Source: Flagellimonas lutimaris (GTDB lineage Bacteria; Bacteroidota; Bacteroidia; Flavobacteriales; Flavobacteriaceae). Taken from it: a DNA stretch of 64,000 nucleotides. The notes below the pieces were generated by a model that searched no databases, was not told the DNA's origin, and saw nothing but the letters and a program-made list of their open reading frames with translations. Numbering within the stretch: position 1 is the first letter of the stretch; each line of letters starts with the position of its first letter. Shown here piece after piece: positions 42,268 to 51,572 of the stretch. The stretch lies in contig NZ_QXFH01000076.1 in the NCBI RefSeq assembly GCF_003581615.1, positions 124,001 through 188,000 on the forward strand. Reading direction: 5' to 3'. The translations under genes and the position numbers were made by a program.

Positions 42268-44010
42268 ATGATAAGCAATCTTATAGCCCAAATTGAAAAT
42301 GACGAAATAGTATTACCTGCTATTCAAAGAGATTTTGTTTGGAATGAACAAAGGATAACTATGATGTTTGATTCAATAATGAGAGGATATCCTTTAGGAA
42401 TTGCTCTGCTTTGGGAAACATATTTAAACATTAAATACAGAGAATTCAATAAGGACTTTCACAAGGAGATTAAGTATTCGTTTAAAGATAACGATGAAAA
42501 TAGAAGGATAAAACTCGTTTTAGACGGTCAGCAAAGACTGCAATCACTTTATTTAGCGTTGGAAGGAACACTTGACGGTAAAAAAATGTTTTTTGATATC
42601 TTAAGTGGTAAAAAAGCCGACGATTTCAGGGAGGTTTTCTACATTTTTAGATTTCTTGACACCAATAAAGTTCAAGAGTTGAATCAAAAATCGATTGAGC
42701 TAAGAAAACAAGAAGAAGAAACGGAAGAAGAATTAAAAGATGTAGAAGACACTTCAATCTTTGTATCTATGAAAGAGATTCTTAACTCATCACCAGAAGG
42801 CAGACTGCATTTAAAAAACAAATGGAAAGAGACTTACAACCTTACGGACAAAGAGGTTCTGACTGTTGAACTTAACATGAACAAATTAGTGCATTCTATT
42901 ACCAATGATTCCAATATTCTTAAGATTTCAACTATCGATGAAAACAAATCTCGAGACAGCCAAGACAGAAAAACTGAATCTGACATTTTAGAAGCATTTG
43001 TAAGGGTTAATCGACAAGGAATTGCATTGAGCCGTTCTGACTTGATTTTCAGTATGCTTAAATTAAACTGGAAAGAATCAGCAGAAGAACTACCAGAATT
43101 CATAAAAGAAATGAATGATGGAAACAATTTGGGAATTGATATTGATTTCGTTATTCGTTCACTTTTTGCAGTTTCAAATATGGGTTCGAAATTTGATGTT
43201 GACCTACTTCGTAAACATTCAAATGTTAAGAAAGTAAAAAGTAACTATGAACGAACTTGTAATGCTATACGGTCATTGGTTGACTTTATGGGTGATGACC
43301 TAAATATCCTCAATAGTGGTTTAATTGGGGGTAATCTAAACCTTATTCCAATTGTCTATTATTTGTCATACACTAAAGACAATTTGGTGCCGAATAGTGA
43401 AATTGGAAATCTAAAAAAAGCTTTATATATCTTTAGCTTCACAAAGCCATTTAGTCGTTATGGAGATAGTCGAATTGGTAAATTTATACGAGAAGAGCTT
43501 AAACCATTAGCAGAGAAAAATGACAATTCGTTTCCTTTAGATAATTCAATTTGGTGGGCAAATTATTGGGAAGGATATAACCGTTTTGACATTAAGCTAT
43601 TACAGCGGAATAGACATCTAACTTTACATCTCCTTCAAGGAATGCAAGGAACCAAGGTTAAATACAAAAAGAATTCCCCTGAAATAGACCACATATTTCC
43701 CAAATCAATTCTGAGAGAAAAAGAGTATGAATGGTCTGAGATTGATACGATTGGGAATTTTTGGATTTTAGCCAAAACAAAGAACCAAAACAAATCAAAC
43801 AAACATCCAAAAGACTACTTTGCGGATGTAGGCGAGGCAATCCTTGAAAAGTCCTTAATCGATAAGTCTCTTTTTGATTATTCCCAATACAAAACTTTCA
43901 TCGCTAAAAGAGAAAACGAAATATTATCTAAAATCAAGGAAAATATAGACGTAGAAGATAATGAAATCGACTTTCCAGAGATTTGGGAAACGGAAGAAAA
44001 CTCGGAATAA
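42268..44010 (+). CDS. DUF262/DUF1524 (GmrSD-like) restriction-type enzyme
   Basis: This 580-residue protein has the two-part design of GmrSD type IV restriction enzymes in one chain. The N-terminal DUF262 domain has LPAIQRDFVW (16-25) and DGQQR at 86-90, the ParB/Srx-like NTP-binding motif. The C-terminal part carries the HNH motif EIDHIFPKS near 472-480 and NFWILAKTKNQNKSN, the DUF1524 nuclease. Such enzymes cut modified phage DNA. It is downstream of HerA by 148 bases and inside the repeat-bracketed cassette. Confidence 0.9.
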   Translation: MISNLIAQIENDEIVLPAIQRDFVWNEQRITMMFDSIMRGYPLGIALLWETYLNIKYREFNKDFHKEIKYSFKDNDENRRIKLVLDGQQRLQSLYLALEGTLDGKKMFFDILSGKKADDFREVFYIFRFLDTNKVQELNQKSIELRKQEEETEEELKDVEDTSIFVSMKEILNSSPEGRLHLKNKWKETYNLTDKEVLTVELNMNKLVHSITNDSNILKISTIDENKSRDSQDRKTESDILEAFVRVNRQGIALSRSDLIFSMLKLNWKESAEELPEFIKEMNDGNNLGIDIDFVIRSLFAVSNMGSKFDVDLLRKHSNVKKVKSNYERTCNAIRSLVDFMGDDLNILNSGLIGGNLNLIPIVYYLSYTKDNLVPNSEIGNLKKALYIFSFTKPFSRYGDSRIGKFIREELKPLAEKNDNSFPLDNSIWWANYWEGYNRFDIKLLQRNRHLTLHLLQGMQGTKVKYKKNSPEIDHIFPKSILREKEYEWSEIDTIGNFWILAKTKNQNKSNKHPKDYFADVGEAILEKSLIDKSLFDYSQYKTFIAKRENEILSKIKENIDVEDNEIDFPEIWETEENSE

Positions 44011-44017
44011 AAACCGT

Positions 44018-44135
44018 GGTTAACAATTTACATAAGTAGTTGCTTGTTCTCGCTTATCTCTGAAAATCCTCACGGATTTTCAGTTTGGAGTATACTTGCA
44101 AAGTTAAGTGCTAAACCAGGCAACTACTCATAACC
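44018..44135 (+). repeat. Folded repeat, copy B (attC-like)
   Basis: Outer stem AGTAGTTGC (44035-44043) with GCAACTACT (44120-44128), flanked by GGTTA and TAACC; inner stem CTGAAAATCC (44060-44069) with GGATTTTCAG (44074-44083). Compared with copy A the inner stem differs at one base pair by a matched change (T-A in A, C-G in B), which suggests selection for folding. GTTAGGT at 44142-44148 fits the attC GTTRRRY core. Confidence 0.8.
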
Positions 44136-44225
44136 AGGGCAGTTAGGTAAATTTTTGGACATAAATGCATACTAATTGTCGCTGAAAATAATCTTGTCAA
44201 TAAATAGCCCTTTTCAAACTTTTAT

Positions 44226-47200
44226 ATGAAGAACAAAAACAACCATATTCTTTACAGTCCTTCCGACCTTTCTTCTCATAGTAGCTGTAAACATCTTACT
44301 CAGCTTAATAAAAGAAATGCAAGAGGTGAAATCACAGATCCAGAAGTATATCCGAACCACGTTTTGAAAATGCTTAAGGACAAGGGAATAGCGTTTGAGG
44401 AGAATCACTTGCAAGAACTTAAAGAACAAGGAAACACGATAACAGAGATAAGCACTGAAGACCCTCATGCCGAAAAGAAAACAATAGAAGCTATGGATGC
44501 TGGGGCAGATGTCATCTACCAAGCGCGTTTAAAAGAAGAGGGTAAATGGAGTGGCTGGGCTGATTTTTTGATTAAAGTAGAAACACCAAGCAATTTGGGA
44601 ACCTGGTCATACGAGGTGTGGGATACCAAGTTGGCCAATGAAACCAAAGCTGGGACAATATTACAGATTGGTCTTTACTCAGAACGTGTAGCCAAAATCC
44701 AAGGAATAACACCAGAGTATATGGGAGTAATTAAGCCGGAGGGTGAAGAACGCTATCGCTATGATGAAAACGCTGCATATATCAGATTGGTAAAACGAAA
44801 CCTAGAAGATGCGATTGCCAATGAATATGAAACCTATCCGGAACCTGTGACCCATTGCGACATCTGTAGATGGTGGAAGTATTGCAACACGGTGAGAAGA
44901 AAAGATGACCACTTAACCTTTGTTGCGGGGATGGGAAAATCCCAAATAAAAGAGTTTAGGTTAAATGATGTAAATACGCTTGAAAAATTGGCGAACCTTT
45001 CTTTACCTGTCCCTTTTGATCCTTCCAAAGGCGTAAAAGAGACCTACAACAAGCTACGTGAACAAGCACGTATCCAGTATCTAAGTAGAGAAGATGGAAA
45101 TAAACCAATCTACGAGACTCTAGACATAGAAGAAGGCAAAGGATTGAATAAGTTACCGGAACCCTCAGCAAATGATATCTATCTTGATTTTGAAGGCGAC
45201 CGTATGGTTGAACCTGATGGTCTTGAATACATGATTGGTTATGTACACAAAGGGATATATCATGTTTTGTGGGCTAAAAATGAAGTGGAAGAAAAAGCCA
45301 TTTTTGAACAATTCATTGACTTTGCATATGCCATAAAACAAGAAGACCCTAAACTCCATATATACCACTATGCCCCTTATGAAGTGACTGCTTTAAAGCG
45401 GCTTATGGGTAAATACGCATCACGTGAAAATGAAATTGACACATTCTTGAGATCAAACACATTTGTAGATCTCTATAGTGTGGTTCGGCAATCTATTCGA
45501 GCTAGCGTGGAGAAATACTCAATCAAAGATTTGGAAATATTCTTTGGTTATGAACGTAAGATGGATTTAAGGGACCTATCAAGCCACAAATCGCAACTGG
45601 AATTACTGCTTCAAACCGGGAACATTGACAAACTCACCAAGGAAACAGCAGATGCCGTACAACTCTACAATCAAGATGACTGTGAATCCTTGGTAAGGCT
45701 TCAAGAATGGCTTGAGGGTATTCGAGCAATTCTTATCGCAGAAGGTGCTAATATTACCCGACCTGAAGATGGGGATGGTCAAGCTAGCGAGACTATCACC
45801 GATCATCAGGAACGTATAGAACCGATAATGGAGGCTCTACTTGATGGTGTATCCCCAATAAAAACTGAACGAACCAACACTGAACAGGCACGATTCATTC
45901 TAGCGCACATGTTGGATTGGTATCGAAGAGAGAAAAAATCGTTTTGGTGGGAGTTTTTTAGGTTGAAAGAGCTACCTGAAGATGAACTGTTAGAAGAGCG
46001 AAAAGCCATTTCCTTTCTTCAATATACAGGTGAAAGGGAACCAATAAAGAAGAGCGTGTTAGATACATATACATTCCCCCCACAGGAATGCGATTTACGT
46101 CCTGGTAATTCATTGGAAGATCAAGAAAATAACAAGCCAGGGAGTATTCATGAGATTGATAGTGATGCGGGTGTACTGAGAATTAAAAAGGGACCATCCA
46201 AAATCGACCTCCCCCACCCCTTTTCTGTAATCAGCCTAGAGAGTGTCAATTCAAGAACTAAAGAAGAAGCAATCATCGATTTAGCAGAATGGGTAGTAGA
46301 AAATGGTATTGATAGTGTAGATGAAAAGTACCGAGCTGCTCGACAAATGCTTATGAATGTCCCTCCTAGCTTAAACGAAGAATTAGAGAACCATAACGAC
46401 ATTCTGGAAAAATCGTTTGACTTTGCCAGCAAACTTGACCATAGCTATCTCCCTGTTCAAGGCCCTCCTGGTGCCGGTAAAAGTTATACGGGTAGCCAAA
46501 TTATTGTCCGCTTGGCTCAGCAAGGCAAAAAAATCGGCATCACTGCACTGAGCCATAAAGTGATTACAAATCTTTTAAAACAAGTACACAAAAGAGCCCA
46601 GGAAGCTGCTTTTGATATTCAAATGATCCAAAAAACTGAACCGGACCCAGTTAATCCTTCTCCATGGACAGTAAGCAATGACGAAAATATAATCCAAGCA
46701 ATGATAGGGATAGCAGACGTAATTGCCGGAACGTCATTTATGTGGAGCAAACCACCCTATGAAGATAGTATAGATTACCTTTTTGTGGATGAAGCCGGTC
46801 AGCTATCTTTGATCGACACACTTGCTGTATCACATTCGTGTTCAAACCTCGTGCTCCTCGGGGACCCCCAACAATTGAAACAACCTCAACAAGGTGTTCA
46901 TCCGGACGGTTCTGAAGTATCTGCCTTAGAGCATGTGCTAAAGGGTGAGAAAACCATTTCTGATGAGCAAGGAATATTTCTAGGTGAAACTTGGCGCATG
47001 CATTCGTCTATCAATGCTTTCGTATCTGAGCTTTTCTATGAAAACCGTTTAAAATCAAAAGAGCATCTTGACCAACAGCAAATAATCGATTCAAGGTATG
47101 CAGGTGCGGGTCTATACCTTGAAAAAGTAGAACATACCGGAAACACGAACTCATCCATAGAAGAGGTTGAAAAAGTGTTGGAAATCGTGACTCTACTTAC

Positions 47201-47585
47201 CACTGGTGATGTGCGTTTAATCAATGAGTATGGCATAGAAAAACCCTTGACGACTGCAGACACAAAAATCATTACCCCTTACAACGCCCAAGTGCAAGCG
47301 ATTAAACAGCGTTTGCCCGAAATGGAAGTAGGTACAGTGGATAAGTTCCAGGGACAAGAAGCACCGGTGATTATTTATTCTGTTGCTACGTCCAGTTTAG
47401 AGGAGGCACCACGTGGAATGGACTTTCTATTTAGCCCCAACCGGTTCAATGTTGCTGTATCGAGAGCACGAACTCGTTTTATTATGATAGCCAATCCAGC
47501 TATTTTTGAAGCAGAGTGCAAAAGTCCATATCAGATTAAACTGGCCAATGCATTTTGTAGGTTTAAGGAATTTACCTTAATCTAA
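44226..47585 (+). CDS. TM0106-type RecB-like nuclease fused to an SF1 helicase
   Basis: This 1119-residue protein has three parts. The first (about 1-270) is a Cas4/RecB-like nuclease of the TM0106 family with cysteines SCKHLTQLNKRN and CDICRWWKYCNTV (iron-sulfur type). The second (about 300-500) is an RNase-H-like exonuclease domain (NDIYLDFEGDRM, LHIYHYAPYEVTALKRLM, QDDCESLVRLQEWL). The third is a DNA2/UPF1-class helicase with Walker A GPPGAGKS near 746-753, DEAG near 853, LGDPQQLKQPQQG, VGTVDKFQGQEAPV and VAVSRAR. Such fusions occur in phage-defence loci. It is outside the repeat cassette, just after copy B. Confidence 0.9.
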   Translation: MKNKNNHILYSPSDLSSHSSCKHLTQLNKRNARGEITDPEVYPNHVLKMLKDKGIAFEENHLQELKEQGNTITEISTEDPHAEKKTIEAMDAGADVIYQARLKEEGKWSGWADFLIKVETPSNLGTWSYEVWDTKLANETKAGTILQIGLYSERVAKIQGITPEYMGVIKPEGEERYRYDENAAYIRLVKRNLEDAIANEYETYPEPVTHCDICRWWKYCNTVRRKDDHLTFVAGMGKSQIKEFRLNDVNTLEKLANLSLPVPFDPSKGVKETYNKLREQARIQYLSREDGNKPIYETLDIEEGKGLNKLPEPSANDIYLDFEGDRMVEPDGLEYMIGYVHKGIYHVLWAKNEVEEKAIFEQFIDFAYAIKQEDPKLHIYHYAPYEVTALKRLMGKYASRENEIDTFLRSNTFVDLYSVVRQSIRASVEKYSIKDLEIFFGYERKMDLRDLSSHKSQLELLLQTGNIDKLTKETADAVQLYNQDDCESLVRLQEWLEGIRAILIAEGANITRPEDGDGQASETITDHQERIEPIMEALLDGVSPIKTERTNTEQARFILAHMLDWYRREKKSFWWEFFRLKELPEDELLEERKAISFLQYTGEREPIKKSVLDTYTFPPQECDLRPGNSLEDQENNKPGSIHEIDSDAGVLRIKKGPSKIDLPHPFSVISLESVNSRTKEEAIIDLAEWVVENGIDSVDEKYRAARQMLMNVPPSLNEELENHNDILEKSFDFASKLDHSYLPVQGPPGAGKSYTGSQIIVRLAQQGKKIGITALSHKVITNLLKQVHKRAQEAAFDIQMIQKTEPDPVNPSPWTVSNDENIIQAMIGIADVIAGTSFMWSKPPYEDSIDYLFVDEAGQLSLIDTLAVSHSCSNLVLLGDPQQLKQPQQGVHPDGSEVSALEHVLKGEKTISDEQGIFLGETWRMHSSINAFVSELFYENRLKSKEHLDQQQIIDSRYAGAGLYLEKVEHTGNTNSSIEEVEKVLEIVTLLTTGDVRLINEYGIEKPLTTADTKIITPYNAQVQAIKQRLPEMEVGTVDKFQGQEAPVIIYSVATSSLEEAPRGMDFLFSPNRFNVAVSRARTRFIMIANPAIFEAECKSPYQIKLANAFCRFKEFTLI

Positions 47586-47652
47586 ACAAGGAAGGATATT
47601 AGTGTAGCCTTACCTAAAAGAAGACAGCTTAAAATTAGAATTTCCCAACTTT

Positions 47653-47925
47653 TGACCTCCTCCCAAAATTAGGTACCGGTCATAACTAGAGAATCCGGGC
47701 TATTTAGATTCATTTCGATGTACTCGTTCTCCAGTTTTAAACTGTCCGGTTTAACGGGAGGAGGTCACTTTAATTTTAACTGTCACATGAAAAAAAGTAA
47801 GTTTACTGATATCCAAAACATCAGAACACTGAAAGAGGATGATTAAGGGAAAACTTGTTCTCATTACGGAGTAATTGCTTGTTGGATATATAAATGAAAT
47901 AGTTTTGCCAACTATGTACAATTCT
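47653..47925 (+). pseudogene. Relic of an IS3-type insertion sequence (left end and start of orfA)
   Basis: TGACCTCCTCCC (47653-47664) and its inverse GGGAGGAGGTCA (47756-47767) look like IS-end motifs, and ATG at 47787 begins MKKSKFTDIQNIRTLKEDD, which resembles the start of IS3-type OrfA. The frame then hits TAA at 47844 and more stops, with traces of the helix-turn-helix (YGV...Y) after. The rest of the element is gone. The 47586-48024 gap holds nothing else I can name. Confidence 0.55.
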
Positions 47926-48024
47926 GAGATGGTTATTATCCATGATCATCAACCTTGAATAGTAATCTTGTCTCTTTTTAATTTTAAATCATAAATTAAA
48001 ATCTTCTCTTAAAACAATCTGCTG

Positions 48025-48069
48025 TTACGTTTTTCCGTAATGGCATTGTTGACAATTTATCTAGTTTAG
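48025..48069 (+). promoter_or_regulatory. Regulated promoter of the plus-strand operon (TTAC-N8-GTAA site)
   Basis: TTAC (48025-48028), 8 bases, GTAA (48037-48040) is a palindrome centred at 48032.5. Exactly 29.5 bp downstream begins TAGTTTAG (48062-48069), a -7 box with one mismatch to TAnnTTTG. The same distance is found at the two minus-strand promoters of this system (59654-59703 and 60611-60658). Confidence 0.6.
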
Positions 48070-48096
48070 TTTCCATTGATTTAAAAGGAAACTTAA

Positions 48097-48762
48097 ATGA
48101 AGAAACAACTTATACTTATTGGGGTTACGGCTTTATTCATGTCCTGTAACTCCGCATTGGATAAAAAGTTCAATGAAGAAACCGCAAAAGAAGATTTAAA
48201 AGCCATAGAATCCAAACTTGACACAACCGAGTTTCAATTGTTAGCAGGGTCGATGTTACGATTGAAACTACAGGAAAAAGAACTTGAAGATATGACCTAT
48301 GCAGAAATCCTGGAGGATGGCAAGGAGTGGAAAAAAGAACAGGAAAAAGTAGAAGCCGAACAAAGGGCCCTAGCGGAAAAAGCAGCCAAGGAAGAGGCAG
48401 AAAGAATTAAACGGCTCAATCAATCGGTAATGGTTTCGTGTTATCAAAAAGGGTTCTCGGAAGGTGACTATGAAGACTTTATAACCTACAAATTCGTGAT
48501 TCAAAATAAATCCGATAAAAATATCCGGGCCATTAAAGGCGGCATAACATTTACCAATTTGTTCGACGATGAAATTAAATCCCTAGACTTTGTTTATGAT
48601 CAACCCATACCTGCCCGTCAAGAGGTTAATTGGAATGCAACAACGGATTACAATCGGTTTAATGATGAAGACCAAGCTCTAAAAAACAAAGATCTGAAAG
48701 ACCTAAAAGTCATTTGGGAGCCTGAAAAAATTATATTTGAAGACGGTACAACTTTGGAATAA
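48097..48762 (+). CDS. Coiled-coil lipoprotein
   Basis: This 221-residue protein has a lipoprotein signal (lipobox ALFMSC, Cys17) and a long charged helix (about 60-110; many Glu, Lys and Ala, e.g. EEAERIKRLNQ) followed by a beta-rich C-terminal domain (about 115-215) with YKFVIQNKSDKNIRAIKGGITF, an Ig-like look. It heads the plus-strand operon controlled by the shared TTAC-N8-GTAA promoter. The lipoprotein at 53849-54547 has the same general design (lipobox, coiled coil, beta end). Function unknown; probably envelope-anchored. Confidence 0.75.
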   Translation: MKKQLILIGVTALFMSCNSALDKKFNEETAKEDLKAIESKLDTTEFQLLAGSMLRLKLQEKELEDMTYAEILEDGKEWKKEQEKVEAEQRALAEKAAKEEAERIKRLNQSVMVSCYQKGFSEGDYEDFITYKFVIQNKSDKNIRAIKGGITFTNLFDDEIKSLDFVYDQPIPARQEVNWNATTDYNRFNDEDQALKNKDLKDLKVIWEPEKIIFEDGTTLE

Positions 48763-48850
48763 TGATAATAACATCAATATAAATCAAACTTGCTTGAACC
48801 ATTTGTTCAGGTATAAGTGTAACACCTGGAAATAAATCCAAACCAGAACT

Positions 48851-49939
48851 ATGAGCATCTTCACAACAAAGGAAAGTAAAAAGCCTTCGTTCTTCGACAA
48901 AATCCTAAATAGGACCCCCAAGGAAAATGCCATCATTGAAATAAACAACCTATTCGTCGAAAACGAAGATGACCTGACCAAGGTAAACTTGGAACACATC
49001 CGAGAAATTGCAGATAGGTATAAAATAAAACTCAATAAGAAGTTCAAAGCCCTTCGTTTTGAACTTTTCAGAAAGTACGTTCATCATTGTCTAGAAGATC
49101 AAGTTATCGACCAGGATGAAGTAAATACTATTCAACATCTAAAAAAACTACTGCATTTGACCGAAGCAGACATCAAGCATGTACTCGACTTTGAAACCAA
49201 AAAGATTTTTGACAGAGAAGTTAGAATTGCCGTATCTGATGGAAAATTGACCCAAGATGAAAAGGACAAATTGGAGATGCTCAAAAAAAACCTGCTGCTA
49301 AATGATCAAACAGCGAAGGACATACTTAATTCCAATTCAAATAAAATCCTAAGGGATTTCATTGATAATGCCATTTCAGATGAGCGATTGAGCGATGAGG
49401 AGTTTGAGAAAATGAACGAGATATCCCAAAGCCTGGGCATCGAACCAAATTTGGATGCGAAAACCAAAGAAAATCTACAGCGCTACCGTTTATATTGGAC
49501 TATAGAAAACGGAGAACTACCAATATACACCAACCCTCCCATAAACATTCAAAAGAGTGAAAACCTTTATTTTATGGGCCGTGTTAATTGGCAAGAACAA
49601 CGGAGAGTGACCAAAAGAATCAACTATGGCGGTCCTACAGCAAGGATAAAAATAGCGAAAGGGGTATATTACCGCATGGGCAGCATCGCTGCCAAATCCG
49701 TTTCGGAAGATGTTTGGAAGGTCATTGACAGTGGAAACTTATACCTTACAAACAAACGAATCATTTTTATGGGCTCCAAGGGAAACAAAACTATTAGGTT
49801 GAACAAAGTCTTGGATATTACCCCCTATAAAAACGGCGTGGATATTCAAAAGGATACAGGAAAAAGCCCTTTCCTCGAATTTAGTACCAACGTGGATATC
49901 TTCTCCATGATGCTAGTTCGATTAATGGATGAACTTTAA
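48851..49939 (+). CDS. TerB-like helical protein with a C-terminal PH/GRAM-like domain
   Basis: This 362-residue cytoplasmic protein has acidic helical repeats (about 70-215) like TerB (HHCLEDQVIDQDEVNTIQHLKKLLHL, RIAVSDGKLTQDEKDKLEMLKK, AISDERLSDEEFEKMNEI), each with a D-G/E-x-(L/I)-x-x-(D/E)-E loop. The C-terminal part (about 240-355) has strands such as GVYYRMGSIAAK, GNLYLTNKRIIFMG and FLEFSTNVDIFSMMLVRLM, resembling a PH- or GRAM-like lipid-binding domain. Two genes of this system therefore have TerB modules. It may dock the system at the membrane. Confidence 0.7.
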   Translation: MSIFTTKESKKPSFFDKILNRTPKENAIIEINNLFVENEDDLTKVNLEHIREIADRYKIKLNKKFKALRFELFRKYVHHCLEDQVIDQDEVNTIQHLKKLLHLTEADIKHVLDFETKKIFDREVRIAVSDGKLTQDEKDKLEMLKKNLLLNDQTAKDILNSNSNKILRDFIDNAISDERLSDEEFEKMNEISQSLGIEPNLDAKTKENLQRYRLYWTIENGELPIYTNPPINIQKSENLYFMGRVNWQEQRRVTKRINYGGPTARIKIAKGVYYRMGSIAAKSVSEDVWKVIDSGNLYLTNKRIIFMGSKGNKTIRLNKVLDITPYKNGVDIQKDTGKSPFLEFSTNVDIFSMMLVRLMDEL

Positions 49940-49963
49940 CATTGTAGCACTAAACCATTCCAA

Positions 49964-50287
49964 ATGCCCAACAAAATACTCCTCATCATAAAGATCGCTT
50001 TGATCATACTGTTCATCGGTTGTTTATTTGACTGGGAATACGGCTATTTTCAATTGGTTCGTTTTTTGGGCATGTTGGGATTTGGATTATTGGCGTACCA
50101 CAGTTTTGAAAAAAACAAGACATGGTTCATAATCTGGCTTGCCTCTGCCATTTTGATCAACCCTATTTTCAAAATAGCTTTGGGCAGGGACCTGTGGAAT
50201 ATCATCGATATCATTTGGGCTCTCTTACTCTCTATTTCGATATACGTTAAAGGCAAGCCAAACGAAACCAATCAAAATAAAACCTAA
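49964..50287 (+). CDS. Small membrane protein, DUF6804-like
   Basis: This 107-residue protein has three or four membrane helices (about 5-22, 30-48, 53-70 and 78-98) and the pattern DWEYGYFQLVRFLGMLGFGLLAYHSFE, NPIFKIALGRDLWNIIDIIWALLL, as in DUF6804 proteins. It is the third gene of the plus-strand operon, 24 bases after the previous stop. Function unknown. Confidence 0.7.
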   Translation: MPNKILLIIKIALIILFIGCLFDWEYGYFQLVRFLGMLGFGLLAYHSFEKNKTWFIIWLASAILINPIFKIALGRDLWNIIDIIWALLLSISIYVKGKPNETNQNKT

Positions 50288-50291
50288 TCAG

Positions 50292-50671
50292 ATGCAGGAT
50301 ACCATTGCGGCCATCTTTAAACTCAAAGAAACCGGTACTATTTCAAATAATTTCAAAGGGCTTACAAAAGGTTCAGTTGAAATCTTCAAAATCTTTTCCA
50401 TTCTCCACATGGAATCCAATGAATAAAAATCCGCTTTCTTTTTATTGGACAAAGAGGTGCGGGATGAATTAACCGCTATGATAAAAAAGGCTAAAACGAT
50501 AATTGAAAATACTAATAGCCCAAAAAGTTATACTATTGGGGTGAATTGTAGTGAAGAAGCGGGACAGCACATCATACACGTTCATTGCATGTGACACCTA
50601 GATTTTATGGCGATATGGAAAACTCGAAAGGGAGAATCAGTCATTGTGTAAAAAACAAAGAGTATTATTAA
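50292..50671 (+). pseudogene. Decayed HIT-family (histidine triad) gene
   Basis: A short open frame at 50292-50426 (44 codons, MQDTIAAIFKLKE...) is followed from 50427 by codons reading FLLDKEVRDELTAMIKKAK and SYTIGVNCSEEAGQHIIHVHC, which match the HIT core (GxNxGxxAGQ...HxHxH). A stop after HCM and a +1 shift are needed to continue as VTPRFYGDMENSKGRISH. Stops and frameshift show decay. It lies inside the plus-strand operon, so the operon has a dead gene between the DUF6804 and EEP genes. Confidence 0.65.
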
Positions 50672-50690
50672 AACTTACATAGAAACCTAA

Positions 50691-51521
50691 ATGACCAACC
50701 TCATGATACAGCGTTTAGTATTACTGATATTTCTGTTAATTGCCCATTGTATTGTACACGCACAAAGCAACGAGATACATATGATTTCTTGGAACATTAA
50801 AGATTTTGGGCGTACCAAAAACACTAAGGAGCTTAATGAGATAGCAGAAATTGTAAGGGATGCCGATATTCTTGCTATACAAGAAGTGGTTGCCGGTTAT
50901 GGTGGTGCACAAGCCGTTGCCAGATTAACCGATATCCTGAACAGGATGGGGGCCAAATGGGACTATGTCATCAGTGACCCTACAAATAGTCCAAAATATG
51001 TAACGGAGCGCTACGCCATAATCTGGAAAACCAAAAACATTAAAATAAAAAATCGGGGCAGATTAATCTCGGGGCTGGATTCCATAATCGACAGGGAGCC
51101 TTTTATCCTGAAATTGTATACAGAGGGAAAACATATCAATCTCATCGATTATCATTCACGGCCCTACGATAAAGACCCAGAGAGTGAGATCAAAGCACTA
51201 TCCCATTATGTCAGAGATTCCTTGACAAACACTCCTGTAATTCTTGCCGGGGATTTTAATGTTGATGAAAAAATGCCCATTTTCAATATAATGAGAAGCA
51301 ATGGATATAAAGCCGCAATTTCGAACAAAAAGACCACATTGAAATGGGAATGTAATGGAGACGACTATCTCAACTATGCAATAGATAACATATTTTATTC
51401 AAGGGAAATATTCTTTATCAAGAGTCGGACAATCAATTTTGTAAGGTCTTGTGAACAACTTGAGAAAGCACGTAGATTATCAGATCATTTACCGGTAAGC
51501 ATGACCTTCTCCATAAAGTAA
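50691..51521 (+). CDS. Secreted endonuclease/exonuclease/phosphatase (EEP) family protein
   Basis: This 276-residue protein has a signal peptide (about 5-24, IVHAQ) and a complete EEP fold: SWNIKDFG near 33-40, AIQEVV near 60-66 (metal Glu), LAGDFNVDE near 182-190, and LSDHLPVSMTF at the end (catalytic His). Members cleave phosphodiester bonds of DNA, phosphoinositides or other substrates; this is a likely periplasmic or secreted enzyme. It is the last active gene of the plus-strand operon, convergent with the TerB gene. Confidence 0.88.
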   Translation: MTNLMIQRLVLLIFLLIAHCIVHAQSNEIHMISWNIKDFGRTKNTKELNEIAEIVRDADILAIQEVVAGYGGAQAVARLTDILNRMGAKWDYVISDPTNSPKYVTERYAIIWKTKNIKIKNRGRLISGLDSIIDREPFILKLYTEGKHINLIDYHSRPYDKDPESEIKALSHYVRDSLTNTPVILAGDFNVDEKMPIFNIMRSNGYKAAISNKKTTLKWECNGDDYLNYAIDNIFYSREIFFIKSRTINFVRSCEQLEKARRLSDHLPVSMTFSIK

Positions 51522-51572
51522 AGCTTGCCATATTACCAGCTGATACCGGCTGAAAACAAAAAATACCGACAA

